A stretch of DNA of 64,000 bases. Source: Strigamia acuminata (taxonomy: Eukaryota; Arthropoda; Chilopoda; Geophilomorpha; Linotaeniidae). Numbering within the stretch: position 1 is the first letter of the stretch; each line of letters begins with the position of its first letter. The position numbers and the translations under genes were made by a program. The notes beneath the pieces were generated by a model. It was not told the DNA's origin. It searched no databases and saw only the letters and a program-made list of their open reading frames with translations. Of the stretch, positions 62,742 to 64,000 are shown piece after piece. The stretch spans positions 3,038,001 through 3,102,000 of the forward strand of contig OX442315.1 of assembly GCA_949358305.1 (NCBI GenBank), given 5' to 3'.

Positions 62742-64000
62742 ATGTCCGTAATAATTGATAAATGTCAGTTTTGCAGCTCAAAGGAACACATCCGTAGATT
62801 GTGCCCCCTCACCGCAGATCAAAGAAGGGAGAAAATAAAATCCAAAGGAATTTGCATGCGCTGCCTGGGCAAAGTGGCGCACAAGACGGAGAAATGTCGC
62901 ACAAAAATGAAGTGTTTCAAATGCGATGGACCACACCACACCCAAGTTTGCAACACCCCAAAGAATGCAAACAGCAAAGAAGCCACCACCAAGGAGGTCC
63001 ACAGCAACGCCGTGGTTAAAACTAGCCAGGAACAGTTCGAATTTTTGATGGTTGTCATGGCAAGATTGAGTGGTGACAAACTCCACACATCGAGCATCTG
63101 TTACATCGACGGCGTAGCCCAAAGAACATTTATCCGATCGGACGTGGCCAGAAAACTCAAACTAAAGAAGTTAGGTATCGAAAAAATTAACCTTTCTGTT
63201 TTTGGCAAAGATCCACAGTCCGTGACGTACAACCGGGTCCAGCTAACGATTCAACCAGCAAATGGAGCGAGTCCAGCCATCTCAATCGATGCCATAGAAA
63301 TTCCTCAAGTCACAACAACTCCAACTGAAGTTCCCGATAAACAATTGGATGCAGAACTGAAAAAACGAGGGATTCAAGTACAATGCAGGCAAGCATCTCT
63401 TCACTCAAATGAAGTTGACATTTTGATAGGAGTGGACCACTATTGGAAGTTAATGACGGGACAGACGGAATATATCGAAGACAACTTAATTGTCGTGAAA
63501 ACCAAATTAGGATGGACGTTACACGGACGAACCACTCACGGCAAGCAAGTGATCGCTTCATCAACCCGCATAAACAAAATTAGCATTGTCCCTTCATCTG
63601 ACGAAATTCTACGCAAATTCTGGGAACTTGAAGCCATCGGGGTGCAACACGAGTCGCTTACATCAGTGGAAGACGCGGAAATTTTGGCGAAATTCGAAAA
63701 ATTGATCAAATGGAATGGAAAAAACTATTCAGTCGAATTGCCATGGACTGTCAACCCAAATGAATTACAGGACAATTACCAAGTTGCCGAACAAAGATTT
63801 TTAAACCTGCTTAGACGTTTCAGAAAGCAACCGAATTTATTTTTGGAATACAAAAAGGTGATTGACGATCAATTGGCGCAGGGAATTGTCGAAGAAATAC
63901 CTCCAGACGACAGTGATGGACCAGTTTACTACATGCCCCATCGACCAGTGATCAAAGATGAGAGGCTGACAACAAAACTTCAGATCGTTTTTTTCGCACA
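62742..64000 (+). pseudogene. pol: BEL/Pao pol, partial (zinc knuckles, protease, start of RT)
   Basis: Same frame as gag part two, open to the window end (about 419 codons from the ATG at 62742). Cys clusters CQFCSSKEH...C and CFKCDGPHHTQVC, then the DUF1758-type protease region where the usual D-S/T-G reads D-G-V (IDGVAQRTFI, about 63107-63136), then the conserved GVDHYW and TKLGWTLHG, and the region leading to RT (PVYYMPHRPVIKDERLTTKL). The altered protease centre suggests a non-autonomous copy. Confidence 0.85.

Overview
This is a eukaryotic nuclear window. An ionotropic receptor (IR) gene, DEG/ENaC (pickpocket-like) channel sequence, introns of mostly 50-75 bp, AT-rich spacers and a heavy load of invertebrate-type transposons point to a protostome, most likely an arthropod. 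The species cannot be named from sequence alone.

Layout. 1-2.9 kb: small inverted-repeat elements, then the last three exons of an IR gene on the minus strand. 2.9-17.7 kb: an old inverted-repeat element split by a 14.2-kb Ty3/gypsy-class LTR retrotransposon (copy A, 3110-17291, minus strand, TSD ACCA). 17.9-19.6 kb: the first six IR exons, so copy A sits inside an IR intron. 19.7-21.6 kb: a small plus-strand first exon with a TATA box, split by a solo LTR of the A family (TSD ACTG). 22-29.6 kb: nested hAT and mariner non-autonomous elements, an LTR fragment, a duplicated repeat and a 57-bp-arm palindrome. 29.7-35.5 kb: a DEG/ENaC locus in which one uninterrupted ORF runs from the second membrane segment of one channel into the first membrane segment of another. 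36.1-37.1 kb: an inverted-repeat element carrying minisatellites. 37.6-38.0 kb: possible minus-strand exons. 38.7-43 kb: a tandem LRR gene cluster with one intact gene, one relic and one broken paralogue. 43.2-43.9 kb: a secreted Cys-rich EF-hand-like protein. 43.9-58.5 kb: an unknown host ORF cut by a second Ty3/gypsy element (copy B, 44128-58101, minus strand, TSD GGCT). 59.3-61.0 kb: an intact Tc1-type transposon. 61-64 kb: a degenerate BEL/Pao element running off the window end.

The most distinctive system is the pair of Ty3/gypsy elements A and B. Each has 1.56-1.75-kb LTRs, a tRNA-Gln primer site, gag and pol joined through a perfect A AAA AAC slippery heptamer followed directly by a stop, and a third ORF (493 codons in B) placed between pol and the 3' LTR. 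ORF3 has an SR-rich basic N-terminus and a Cys cluster of the DnaJ type (CxxCxGxG), with no sign of an envelope protein. A splice acceptor abuts its ATG in both copies, so it is probably made from a spliced mRNA. B is intact in all three ORFs and its LTRs differ at about one site; A carries a 2-nt deletion in ORF3. The other leading candidate is the concatenated DEG/ENaC ORF.
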